Origin: JBGQBN01 sp041494805
GTDB taxonomy: Bacteria > Acidobacteriota > Terriglobia > Terriglobales > Acidobacteriaceae
DNA length: 64,000 nt
Direction: 5' to 3'
Assembly: GCA_041494805.1 (NCBI GenBank)
Contig: JBGQBN010000016.1
Location: 1 to 64,000, forward strand
A program made the position numbers and the translations under genes. A model generated the notes under the pieces. It had not been told where the DNA came from, searched no databases, and saw only the letters and a list, made by a program, of their open reading frames with translations. Positions 1-6,469 of the stretch are shown piece after piece; within the stretch, counting starts at the first letter, position 1; every line of letters starts with the position of its first letter.

Positions 1-125
1 CGGCCTTTGGTGGCACGGCTAGAAGCCGTGCCCTCCCGGGTAGCGGCCTTTGGTGGCACGGCTAGAAGCCGTGCCCCTCCCGGGTGGCGGCCTTTGGTGG
101 CACGGCTGGAAGCCGTGCCCTTCCC
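1..125. repeat. Three tandem copies of a palindromic repeat
   Basis: Three near-identical units of 43-44 bp start at 1, 44 and 88. Each contains the hairpin GGCACGGCTGAAGCCGTGCC or a one-base variant, followed by CCCTCCCGGG. The same hairpin recurs singly at about 1826, 11656, 11971, 15474 and 26460, so this is a locally amplified copy of a dispersed REP-like element. The array lies directly after the stop of the minus-strand enoyl-CoA isomerase gene and could act as a 3' end structure. Confidence 0.85.
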
Positions 126-128
126 TTC

Positions 129-890
129 TTATCCCGACTTCCTTTTAGCCAGGCGTTCTACCAGAGCATGAAGCACGGTCTGTGCCTCATCACTCCACCA
201 GCTGGCTGTGACCTGGGCGAGTTCGCGATCGAGGTCGTGATCGAAAAGGCTCACGATGTCGGCACGAGCATGACGTCGGGTTGCGCCCATCGCCTCGGGT
301 GGCAGCGCCAGCAGGCCCTGGCACCACTCGATCGCGCGTTCCACTACCCGGCCGGCCGGCACCACTTCGTCGGCGAGGCCGAGGCGGACCGCCTCCTCCG
401 GTAGAACCAAGAGTCCGCCCACGGCCAGGCGTTCGGCACGTTGTGAGCCGACCCGGATTTTGAGGGCGGAAAGAATCACGGGCGGCAGGGGTAGCCCGAC
501 TTGCACTTCGTTGAAGCCCATCTTCCAGTCTCCGTCGGCCAGGACTCGCCAATCACAAAAAAGTGGGAGCACGGTGCCTCCGGCTGGGGCGTGGCCGGTA
601 ATTGCCGCAGCTATTGGAATGGGCGAGGCGGCTAGAGTACGCAGGAGGGCGTAGAAGTCTTGCCAGAGTGCGGCCATGGCAGGACGGCCGAGAGTCAGCA
701 ACAGCGGTACGTCGAGGCCGCCGGAAAATCTGCCGGGAGAGCCTGACAGGACCAGCGCGCGGACACGATCACCCGGGGCAGATTGCACGGCCTGCCGGAG
801 CGCTACGATCAACTCGGGAGAGAGGGCGTTGACGGGCGGACGGTTGAGCCGTAGCTCACGTACTGCTCCGTGATCGAGTGTGAGGATCAT
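129..890 (-). CDS. Enoyl-CoA hydratase/isomerase family protein, delta3-delta2-enoyl-CoA isomerase-like
   Basis: The 253-residue protein has the crotonase fold length. The oxyanion-hole region reads GHAPAGGTVLP (about residues 94-104), typical of the superfamily. The stretch FNEVQVGLPLPP followed by SQRAERLAVGGLLVLPEEA resembles mitochondrial-type delta3,delta2-enoyl-CoA isomerases (ECI1: NETQLG and AERALQLGLLFPPAEA) more than classical hydratases, with the Glu of NEV as likely catalytic base. The inferred role is beta-oxidation of unsaturated fatty acids in the cytoplasm. It stands alone, convergent with nothing and followed by a palindromic array. The family is clear; the exact substrate is inference. 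Confidence 0.85.
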   Translation of the reverse strand: MILTLDHGAVRELRLNRPPVNALSPELIVALRQAVQSAPGDRVRALVLSGSPGRFSGGLDVPLLLTLGRPAMAALWQDFYALLRTLAASPIPIAAAITGHAPAGGTVLPLFCDWRVLADGDWKMGFNEVQVGLPLPPVILSALKIRVGSQRAERLAVGGLLVLPEEAVRLGLADEVVPAGRVVERAIEWCQGLLALPPEAMGATRRHARADIVSLFDHDLDRELAQVTASWWSDEAQTVLHALVERLAKRKSG

Positions 891-909
891 ATTGTGATTT
901 TCTTATCTC

Positions 910-1704
910 TTATTTCCGCGGCGTTGCCTGGAAGATGGCGAACGTCGCTCTCTGGGGATCGGCGAGGACTGCCATGCGGCCCACGTCGTCGAAGGTCATT
1001 GGCTCCAGGTAGAACTTCGCGCCGAGCTGTTTGGCCTTTGCGGCGGTTGCGTCACAGTTGGAAACCTGAAAATACGCTAGCCAGTGCGGAGGAGTGTGGG
1101 GATCGCGATGGGCGGCGGGCGGAATGCCGCCGATGAAGTCTTCCCCATTCACGATGTGCATGTATCCGGACGCAGGGTCGTCGTCTTTGTCTTCTACCAT
1201 TTTCCAGCCGAACAGGCCGGCATAGAATTTGCCGGCTTGCGCCTGATCGGGCGTGCTCAAGTCGGCCCAGCAGAGTGTGCCATCTACTCCGGTAATTCCG
1301 GTCCCATGGCTCTTTTTCGCCTGCCAGATGGAGAAAGTGGCTCCAGCCGGGTCCTGCAGAACGGCCATTCTGCCGACGTCATAGACGTCGAAGGCCGGAG
1401 CGAGCACCTTTCCGCCCAATTGTGCGGCGCGGCCGGCGGTGGCATCGGCGCTGTCCACCGTGACATAGATCATCCAATGCGGTGGGACTCCCTGGGAACG
1501 TTGCTCGGGACGCATGGTGCAGGCGGCGGCCACGTCGCGGCCTTCCAGCTTGAACATGGAGTAGAAATCATCGGGGCCCACGGGAGCGTCGTTGACTCTC
1601 CATCCGAATAGAGCGCCGTAAAAGTTCTTGGCTGCGGTCTGGTCGGTGGTGGAAAGCTCGATCCAGCAGAAAGAGCCGGGAGCGTGTTTATCGATATGGG
1701 GCAT
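910..1704 (-). CDS. Two-domain VOC (glyoxalase/bleomycin resistance) family protein
   Basis: The 264-residue protein contains two consecutive VOC domains (about residues 8-120 and 135-260). Each opens with a similar motif (GSFCWIELSTTD and GTLCWADLSTPD) and ends with a matching GRMAVLxDPxxATFxIxQA segment, so it is an internal duplication. Such proteins are annotated as glyoxalase-like or hydroxylase-like, usually without a known substrate. I start it at the ATG at 1704 (MPHIDKHAPG) because the 27 residues encoded upstream are not domain-like. It ends 20 bases before the enoyl-CoA isomerase gene on the same strand, so the two may be co-transcribed. Confidence 0.85.
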   Translation of the reverse strand: MPHIDKHAPGSFCWIELSTTDQTAAKNFYGALFGWRVNDAPVGPDDFYSMFKLEGRDVAAACTMRPEQRSQGVPPHWMIYVTVDSADATAGRAAQLGGKVLAPAFDVYDVGRMAVLQDPAGATFSIWQAKKSHGTGITGVDGTLCWADLSTPDQAQAGKFYAGLFGWKMVEDKDDDPASGYMHIVNGEDFIGGIPPAAHRDPHTPPHWLAYFQVSNCDATAAKAKQLGAKFYLEPMTFDDVGRMAVLADPQRATFAIFQATPRK

Positions 1705-1782
1705 GGGCGAAAGTATAAGCCGAGGGAGGAGGGCTGGGGAATCCTGGATATTTTGAAATAGTGAACAATTGTGGAGATTCCT

Positions 1783-1995
1783 CACGGGCTGAAGCCCGCT
1801 CGGAATGACAAGAATAGGGGCTTAGCGGTACGACTGAAGCCGTGCCCTCCCGAGTTTAGTCAGGGACGGCTGCAATGCCTGCCGCCGGCGTCAGGAGCCC
1901 ATTTCAGGCGTGCCTACGACACGCGCATCCGTCTTACCCGCTACCCGCCACTGGAAGTGGCGGGCTACTTTCAGTGGTCCCTCCGGGACCCTCGC
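1783..1995. repeat. REP-like hairpin pair plus further palindromes
   Basis: The hairpin CGGGCTGAAGCCCG (1785-1798) is followed about 27 bases later by CGGTACGACTGAAGCCGTGCC-type hairpin sequence (1826-1846). This two-hairpin arrangement recurs at four other intergenic sites in the window. Further along are CCCGCCACT/AGTGGCGGG and GGTCCC/GGGACC inverted repeats (about 1945-1993). No credible gene lies between 1705 and 2049. Confidence 0.7.
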
Positions 1996-2049
1996 TGACC
2001 GCACTTGGAAAAGGACAATCCTCAAGATGCCTGCAGAACCCGAATCAGT

Positions 2050-3219
2050 CTAGCGATTTATCAGCTCTAATACATGCTCCATCCCGCGGCGAAAATCTTC
2101 TGGTGGCGTGATCAAACTGACGACGAGATATCCGTCATTGGGGAAATCGTAGAAGTGTCCGGTATGGACCAGCACGGAGGCTTTGCGGAGGATGGCGATC
2201 GCCAGGTCTTCGTCGGATTGGGTCGCGGGGACACGCAGCACGGCGTACCATCCGCCGTCGACTTGCAACTGCCGGCAGGCTTTCTGTCCCGTGAGTTGGC
2301 GATCGAGTTCTTCCAGATTCATTCGCAGACGGTCCAACAGCAGCGGCTGGATGCTTTTTCGTTGCGCCAGCAGAACCGGTGCCGCCAACTGGATGGGAGC
2401 GTTCACGGAGAGATAGGTGTCGGCGATCACCTCCAGCCGGTCGAGAGCCGCGCTTACCTTGTCGGCCGGACCGCTGGCCGCCAGCCAAGCCAGCTTCATC
2501 TGGGGCAGGCCGGAGATTTTCGATAGGCCGCTGAGGGTAAAGGTCAGCGCCTCCTGATTGGTGGCGAAAGTGGGCCGCCGGGCGCCGTCGTGGGCGTAGT
2601 CGAGAAACACTTCGTCCACGATGAGCGCGAGGTTGTGCTCGCGGCAGAAACTGTTGAGCGTGTTTCGTTCTGCGCTGCTGACGTATGAGCCCGTGGGATT
2701 GTTGGGATGCACGACGACCACGGCTCGGGTGCGATGGTTCACGGCCTGGTAGAGCGAGGGAAAATCGATCTGCCAGCCGTGATCGTAGAGCAGCGGGTAG
2801 GGGGCCAGTTTCACATCCTGCAGGTCGGCGAGAAATTCAAACAGAGGATAGCTGGGTTTGGGCACCAGGATTTCGTCGTCCGGGTTACAGAGCAGGCGGA
2901 AGACGTAGGAGTAGCCTTCGCTGGTGCTGGTGGTGAGGACCAGAGATCCCGGGTCGATGTCCAATTCTCCGTGCTGCTCGCGATAGTAAGCGGCCACGGC
3001 TTCGCGGGCGCTGCGCAAGCCTTTGGGTTGCGGATCGTAGTCCATCGCCTGGGGATTGGCCAGCGAGTTCAGGATGGATTCTGCGTCGTAGTGCAGACCG
3101 GCGCGGGCGGGGTTGGAGACGGTGAGGTCGAGTACTTCCCTGCCGGCAGCGGCCATCTCCCGCTGGGCTGCGGTGAAGCGGTTGGGAGTTAGTTTCCAGG
3201 CGGTGCGATGGGAAAACAT
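2050..3219 (-). CDS. PLP-dependent aminotransferase, class I/II
   Basis: The 389-residue fold-type I enzyme has the family landmarks in order: NPTGSYV substrate/PLP region, VDEVFLDYA with the PLP-pyridine Asp, and SGLSKISGLPQMKLAW with the PLP-forming Lys. It is close in pattern to aspartate/aromatic-type aminotransferases, and the amino donor cannot be specified. I start it at the ATG at 3219 (MFSHRTAWKLTPN), since the 35 residues upstream are encoded by intergenic hairpin sequence. It is monocistronic; upstream lies the tRNA-like gene on the opposite strand. Confidence 0.88.
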   Translation of the reverse strand: MFSHRTAWKLTPNRFTAAQREMAAAGREVLDLTVSNPARAGLHYDAESILNSLANPQAMDYDPQPKGLRSAREAVAAYYREQHGELDIDPGSLVLTTSTSEGYSYVFRLLCNPDDEILVPKPSYPLFEFLADLQDVKLAPYPLLYDHGWQIDFPSLYQAVNHRTRAVVVVHPNNPTGSYVSSAERNTLNSFCREHNLALIVDEVFLDYAHDGARRPTFATNQEALTFTLSGLSKISGLPQMKLAWLAASGPADKVSAALDRLEVIADTYLSVNAPIQLAAPVLLAQRKSIQPLLLDRLRMNLEELDRQLTGQKACRQLQVDGGWYAVLRVPATQSDEDLAIAILRKASVLVHTGHFYDFPNDGYLVVSLITPPEDFRRGMEHVLELINR

Positions 3220-3323
3220 TTCGGTGACATCATAAAGGATTGGCCACGGAGGGACGGTGGTGGGGAGAATAATTTTGGATTTGAGACTTGAGGAAGACCA
3301 CGGCTTGACGGGAGATGGCAGCA

Positions 3324-3352
3324 CCCACGTCTCGAAAACCGCGAGACGTGGG
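3324..3352. repeat. Variable-arm intergenic hairpin (copy 1)
   Basis: A perfect 11-bp stem, CCCACGTCTCG (3324-3334) with CGAGACGTGGG (3342-3352), encloses the loop AAAACCG. Flanking bases (upstream GGCTTGA...AGCACC, downstream GGCACCCGGCAA) match the hairpin at 5150-5178, but the inner arms differ and are complementary in both copies. Confidence 0.75.
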
Positions 3353-3431
3353 CACCCGGCAACCTAAGAAACAGTCACGCACTGGCCCCTCCATAAGCTT
3401 CGCTTTCCAAATCGGGAACGGGATTGTGGAA

Positions 3432-3449
3432 TTGTGACGAGGGTCACAA
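3432..3449. promoter_or_regulatory. CRP/FNR-type palindrome upstream of the tRNA-like gene
   Basis: TTGTGACGAGGGTCACAA is a perfect 7-4-7 inverted repeat and matches the CRP consensus TGTGA-N6-TCACA exactly. It lies 50 bases before the tRNA-like gene at 3500, and a possible -10 element (GATAAA, 3451-3456) follows directly. If that promoter is real, the site would overlap its -35 region, suggesting repression or competition. A binding role is inference. Confidence 0.45.
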
Positions 3450-3499
3450 AGATAAATCCAGCCCATCCGGTACAAGTGCTTCATGGCAGGTGCGGCTTC

Positions 3500-3589
3500 G
3501 GAGGACACTCCCAGTGTGGGTACTGGGCACGCTTGCCAAGCGTTGGACGGCTGCTTGCAGCCTGAGGGGTTCGATTCCCCTGTCCTCCG
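3500..3589 (+). tRNA. Class II, tRNA-Sec-shaped tRNA with GCC (Gly) anticodon; allo-tRNA candidate
   Basis: A complete cloverleaf can be drawn. The acceptor arm is 8 bp, GGAGGACA with TGTCCTCC, followed by discriminator G73 and no encoded CCA. The D-stem is 6 bp, CCCAGT/ACTGGG, around loop GTGGGT. The anticodon loop is TTGCCAA (3533-3539), giving anticodon GCC, on a 4-bp stem ACGC/GCGT. A long variable arm pairs GGCTG/CAGCC, and the T-stem is GGGG/CCCC with loop TTCGATT. This 8/4 layout, long D-stem and long variable arm resemble tRNA-Sec and the acidobacterial 8/4 'allo-tRNAs' described in 2017, not tRNA-Gly, which has a short variable loop. G73 and the long arm suggest charging by seryl-tRNA synthetase, so it may insert Ser (or Sec) at GGC/GGU codons or have a regulatory role. 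A 7/5 pairing with A3565-T3581 is also possible. Confidence 0.7.
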
Positions 3590-3724
3590 CACGACCGTCC
3601 AACCAAATTGGAACTTGAAAACCCGGAGCACGCATCTCGTATCTTGACATCGGCTAGGGCATGTCATAGCCTAGAATTGCTTGGCAGGCGTGCCCATTAT
3701 TTCAGGCACTGAGAGTTCCACGAA

Positions 3725-3755
3725 GGCCCCGCTCCACGCGGGGCTTTTGCTTTTG
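3725..3755 (+). terminator. Rho-independent terminator
   Basis: The perfect 7-bp stem GCCCCGC/GCGGGGC has the five-base loop TCCAC and is followed by TTTTGCTTTTG. It reads on the plus strand. The only upstream plus-strand gene is the tRNA-like gene 140 bases away, so it probably ends that transcript. Confidence 0.75.
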
Positions 3756-3897
3756 TTCAAACTGATCCATCCGTACTCCCCATTGACGCATTTGGCTCAC
3801 ATCATAATGGATTCACCACGGAGACACAGAGGCACGGAGAATAATTTTGGGTTTGGGATTCTCTCTTCTCTGCCCTACCGAAAGGTAGTATTCTGAT

Positions 3898-3915
3898 AGC
3901 ACCTAAAAAGGTGCT
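3898..3915. promoter_or_regulatory. Palindromic operator candidate for the toxin-antitoxin operon
   Basis: AGCACCTAAAAAGGTGCT is a perfect 7-bp inverted repeat with a 4-base spacer. It sits just before the ribosome-binding site (GGAGAAGG) of the antitoxin gene. Phd/YefM antitoxins usually autorepress at palindromes in this position, so it is a reasonable operator. No binding evidence exists in the sequence itself. Confidence 0.5.
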
Positions 3916-3931
3916 CAATAGGAGAAGGGCC

Positions 3932-4222
3932 ATGCTTGACATTACGAAGGATATCCAATCGCTGACGACGTTCCGCCGGCGTTCCGGCGATTTCATTAAA
4001 CAGCTGAGAAAAAGCAAGCGCCCTGTGGTGCTGACCGTGAAGGGGAAGGCCGCGGCTGTGGTGCAAGACGCCGAAGCCTATCAGCGTTTACTCGACGTTG
4101 CCGCCCGGGCCGATGCCAGGGAAGGCATCCGTCAGGGTCTGGAGGACGCGAAAAAAGGAAAGATGCGACCAGCGAGGGAGTTTTTCGATGAGTTCGAAGC
4201 CAAGCGAGACATACCTCGTTGA
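3932..4222 (+). CDS. Type II antitoxin, Phd/YefM family
   Basis: The 96-residue protein has the N-terminal Phd/YefM DNA-binding/dimerisation fold: an opening DITKDIQSLTTFRR, then RRSGDFIKQLRKSKRPVVLTVKGKAAAVVQDAEAY (about residues 17-52). A charged helical C-terminus would wrap the toxin. I use the ATG at 3932 because GGAGAAGG lies 5-6 bases upstream; a GTG 21 bases earlier is in frame but unsupported. The gene overlaps the toxin start by 35 bases, so the two are translationally coupled. It probably neutralises the following RelE/ParE-type toxin and represses the operon. Confidence 0.85.
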   Translation: MLDITKDIQSLTTFRRRSGDFIKQLRKSKRPVVLTVKGKAAAVVQDAEAYQRLLDVAARADAREGIRQGLEDAKKGKMRPAREFFDEFEAKRDIPR

Positions 4223-4520
4223 CATCACTTTGCGGGCCGAGCGCGACCTTGCCCACCTGTACGAGGAAATCAACGCCACGCATTCCGAAGCCGCCTGGAA
4301 GTGGTACCTGGAACTCAAGGAATTCATTCTCAGCCTGGAAGAACGGCCCAACCGGTGTCCTGTGACCCGCGAGAATCGTGGGCTCCGACACTTGCTTTAC
4401 GGCCAGAAGCCTCACATCTATCGGGTGATATACCGCGTACTGGAGAGGCAGAAGCGGGTGGAGGTGCTTCATATCCGGCACGGCGCACGGAGGAAGTTTA
4501 CAGCGTCCGATCTGGTATGA
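4188..4520 (+). CDS. Type II toxin, RelE/ParE family
   Basis: The 110-residue protein matches the RelE/ParE fold: YLVDITLRAERDLAHLYEEI (beta strand plus first helix), a second helix ending LEERPNRCP, then GLRHLLYGQKPHIYRVIYRV and VEVLHIRHGARR, the C-terminal strands with the usual basic residues. RelE members cleave ribosome-bound mRNA and ParE members inhibit gyrase; the sequence does not decide which applies. The ATG at 4188 lies inside the antitoxin gene, a 35-base overlap. No transposon or phage gene adjoins the pair, so it looks like a small chromosomal module. Confidence 0.83.
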   Translation: MSSKPSETYLVDITLRAERDLAHLYEEINATHSEAAWKWYLELKEFILSLEERPNRCPVTRENRGLRHLLYGQKPHIYRVIYRVLERQKRVEVLHIRHGARRKFTASDLV

Positions 4521-4573
4521 ACCGGGGCCTTGGGGGGCGAGATGCGAATCAACATTGAAGACAAGGAGGCTGT

Positions 4574-5059
4574 ATGGATGGGTTGGCGATCGTGCGAGTG
4601 GTTGCGGTCGTTTGTACAGGGTTGCTGGCAGGTATCTTCGTTGGGCATCGGGCTGGTCCGCAGACTGCTTTGCAGAAGATCAGCGCATCAAGCTTCGTGC
4701 AATTTCAGCAGGCGGTGCATGTGCGTTTCGTCAGGTTCATGCCGCCCCTGCTCCTGACCGCTCTGGTGACAGCGCTGGGCTGGCTCCTGATGGTGAGGTC
4801 GCAATGGATGTCGGTGGAGTTCTGGCTCATCGCCGCGTCCACTTGCGGAATAGCGCTCATCGCCGCGATGACACGCGCGGTGAACGTTCCCCTTAACAAC
4901 AAGCTCATGACCTGGAATGTCGCCGCTCCGCCGGAGAATCTCAGAGAGATTTGGGCGCCCTGGGATCGCGTCAATACGATTCGGGCATTGGTTGCGACAG
5001 GAGTTCTCGTGCTTGAGGCTGTGGCTTTGAGTTTAAGAGCGTCCATGAGTCGGATTTGA
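4574..5059 (+). CDS. DUF1772 (anthrone oxygenase-like) integral membrane protein
   Basis: The 161-residue protein has four hydrophobic segments (about residues 5-25, 55-75, 82-100 and 137-155). The conserved-looking stretch NVPLNNKLMTW before the last helix is the hallmark of the DUF1772/anthrone-oxygenase-like family. The start has a strong ribosome-binding site (AAGGAGG, 5 bases before the ATG). Bacterial members have no established substrate. It follows the toxin gene by 53 bases but is probably an independent unit. Confidence 0.75.
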   Translation: MDGLAIVRVVAVVCTGLLAGIFVGHRAGPQTALQKISASSFVQFQQAVHVRFVRFMPPLLLTALVTALGWLLMVRSQWMSVEFWLIAASTCGIALIAAMTRAVNVPLNNKLMTWNVAAPPENLREIWAPWDRVNTIRALVATGVLVLEAVALSLRASMSRI

Positions 5060-5149
5060 AGGTGGGGCGAGGCGGCCCGTCCTGGAACACACGGCCTCTG
5101 AAGTTTCCTGAAGTTTAAGGAAGAGCCGGCTTGATGACAGATGCCAGCA

Positions 5150-5178
5150 CCCACCCTTCGAAAACCGCGAAGGGTGGG
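5150..5178. repeat. Variable-arm intergenic hairpin (copy 2)
   Basis: CCCACCCTTCG-type arm (5150-5160) pairs with CGAAGGGTGGG (5168-5178) around the loop AAAACCG. The loop and outer flanks are nearly identical to the hairpin at 3324-3352, while the arm cores (CCCTTCG here, CGTCTCG there) differ and remain complementary. Confidence 0.75.
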
Positions 5179-5307
5179 GCACCCGGCAAGACTATTCTCC
5201 TTACCTTATGGAGGTATAGAGCATTGACACTGATCCAGACTGGCGGCACGTCCGAAAGAGGTTCCCGGCTCGCTCACCTGGTGTAGTTGCTAGAGTACTC
5301 CTAGTTT

Positions 5308-5607
5308 TCAGCGAGACAGGACAGACCAAACTCCGACAGTGATCTGGCCTGCCGTGAGTACCCCAATGGCGACCGTTAACCAGAGCATCCGTGTTGCTAC
5401 TCGACTACTGCTCTTGTCGAACTCGCGCACCGCGTGCAACATGGCGATTCCCGCAAGGGCTGCTGCCTTCCCGTCGATTGCCTGTTGGTCTGCGTACCAA
5501 CCTAGCTCTTGTTCAACAACAGCAATGCTTTTGTTCATGGGGAATCGTAAGTCGTGAGTGCTAGTCTGTTCAACCGCCTTTGTGCTTTTTGCCGACGGCC
5601 TCGCCAT
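5308..5607 (-). CDS. Small hypothetical protein with C-terminal membrane helix
   Basis: The 99-residue protein is not recognised. It has a polar N-terminus, a helical middle (KSIAVVEQELGWYADQQAIDGKAAALAGIAML) and a single hydrophobic segment near the C-terminus (about residues 75-95, starting MLWLTVAIGVLT). This would make it a tail-anchored or single-pass membrane protein facing the cytoplasm. GGAG lies 7 bases before the ATG, which supports the start. It is flanked by intergenic repeats and the nuclease gene, with no operon partner. Confidence 0.5.
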   Translation of the reverse strand: MARPSAKSTKAVEQTSTHDLRFPMNKSIAVVEQELGWYADQQAIDGKAAALAGIAMLHAVREFDKSSSRVATRMLWLTVAIGVLTAGQITVGVWSVLSR

Positions 5608-5836
5608 GCGGTTGCTCCGGGTTCAAACCCCCACATCCCCGCCTGCACTTCTGTGTTTGACCTTGTGATTTCCATATCAGATAGTTAATACAGTACATCT
5701 CATGTGTCACTTTAAGTTACTGGTTCTGGGGATTTGCTGATCCGGTCGGTTGCAGAACCCGATGATTTTCGGTGGCAGATGCACGCGGGCAGGAGTGCCC
5801 GCGCCACACGTTCAGTTCAGGGGGCGGAGTGAATCT
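5608..5836. other. Intergenic stretch, no gene seen
   Basis: This stretch holds a T-arm-like sequence (GGGTTCAAACCC near 5619-5630) without a convincing cloverleaf around it. It also has a palindromic GCGGGCAGGAGTGCCCGC element near 5787-5804, just before the nuclease gene. Nothing else is supported. Confidence 0.4.
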
Positions 5837-6346
5837 ATGGACATTTGGGCGGAGATTGGGGCGGACGAATCGGTGGGTCAGTTCTTTCTGGGGAACGGAT
5901 GCGGGAGGGCTTCGGAACGAAATCCTAAGCGGCGGGGAGAATTGGTGGAGTTGGCCTTTATGCGAAAAGCGGTCAGCTTGGGGTTTGGCGTGGCGAAGCC
6001 TTATGGGGATAGTGAGTGTTATGACTTCGTTTTAGATTCGCAATTGGATTCACGGAATCCGGGTCGAGGGCTTTGGCGGGTGCAGGTGAAGTCGACGGAT
6101 CGGTATAAGAAAGGTGGGTACCTGATCGGGGCTTGTCACTTTGCGGCGCGGGGGACGAAGCAGGCTTACACGGCGGAGCAGATTGACTTTCTGGTGGGGT
6201 ACATTGTGCCCGAGGATGCGTGGTATGTGATTCCGGTGAGGGAGTTCGCGCCGCGGAAGTATTTGTCGTTTTATCCGCAGAATTGGGGGAGTGTGGGACG
6301 GTGGGAGAGGTTTCGGGAGGCTTGGGGTTTGATGCGGGGGCGTTGA
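5837..6346 (+). CDS. PD-(D/E)XK endonuclease, group I intron-associated type
   Basis: The 169-residue protein carries a compact nuclease core: an N-terminal helix with RRGELVELAFMRKAV (Glu of motif I), then KPYGDSECYDFVLD (catalytic Asp) and WRVQVKST (Q-x-K motif), followed by YDFLVGYIVPEDAWYVIP-like strands. This matches the PD-(D/E)XK family first noticed with cyanobacterial group I introns. In Acidobacteria it is frequent as a stand-alone gene of unknown role. I prefer the ATG at 5837 (MDIWAEIGAD) because the 29 codons upstream run through a palindromic repeat. No intron is seen beside it. Confidence 0.75.
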   Translation: MDIWAEIGADESVGQFFLGNGCGRASERNPKRRGELVELAFMRKAVSLGFGVAKPYGDSECYDFVLDSQLDSRNPGRGLWRVQVKSTDRYKKGGYLIGACHFAARGTKQAYTAEQIDFLVGYIVPEDAWYVIPVREFAPRKYLSFYPQNWGSVGRWERFREAWGLMRGR

Positions 6347-6358
6347 GGAAATCAAAAC

Positions 6359-6403
6359 CCCCGCTCTAGTCTCTCCCAAAAAGCGGGAGAGACTAGAGCG
6401 GGG
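6359..6403. repeat. Variable-arm intergenic hairpin (copy 3), 19-bp stem
   Basis: A perfect 19-bp stem runs from 6359-6377 (starting CCCCGCTCTAG) to 6385-6403 (ending CTAGAGCGGGG) with loop AAAAAGC. It is followed by GCACCC, as in the other copies of this family. There is no T-tract, so it is not a classical terminator. It separates the nuclease gene from the formate dehydrogenase operon. Confidence 0.75.
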
Positions 6404-6469
6404 CACCCTCGAGAGCTTCGGGACCCTCTGGGTTATCGGTGCTTACCAACCTTGCTACAATGTTCGACC

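Noticed and set aside
1..125. CRISPR array
   Set aside because: The units are contiguous with no unique spacers and are a local tandem of a dispersed palindrome; there are no cas genes.
3500..3589. Calling the tRNA-like gene tRNA-Sec
   Set aside because: The anticodon loop is TTGCCAA, so the anticodon is GCC, not TCA; the total arm is 12 bp rather than the 13 bp usual for bacterial tRNA-Sec.
3644..3677. Promoter TTGACA...TAGAAT after the tRNA-like gene
   Set aside because: The spacer between the two hexamers is 22 bases, too long for a sigma-70 promoter, and a terminator follows about 50 bases later.
5600..5645. tRNA fragment or attachment site (GGGTTCAAACCC)
   Set aside because: Only a T-arm-like hairpin is present. 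No matching acceptor, anticodon or D-arm can be drawn, and there is no integrase nearby.
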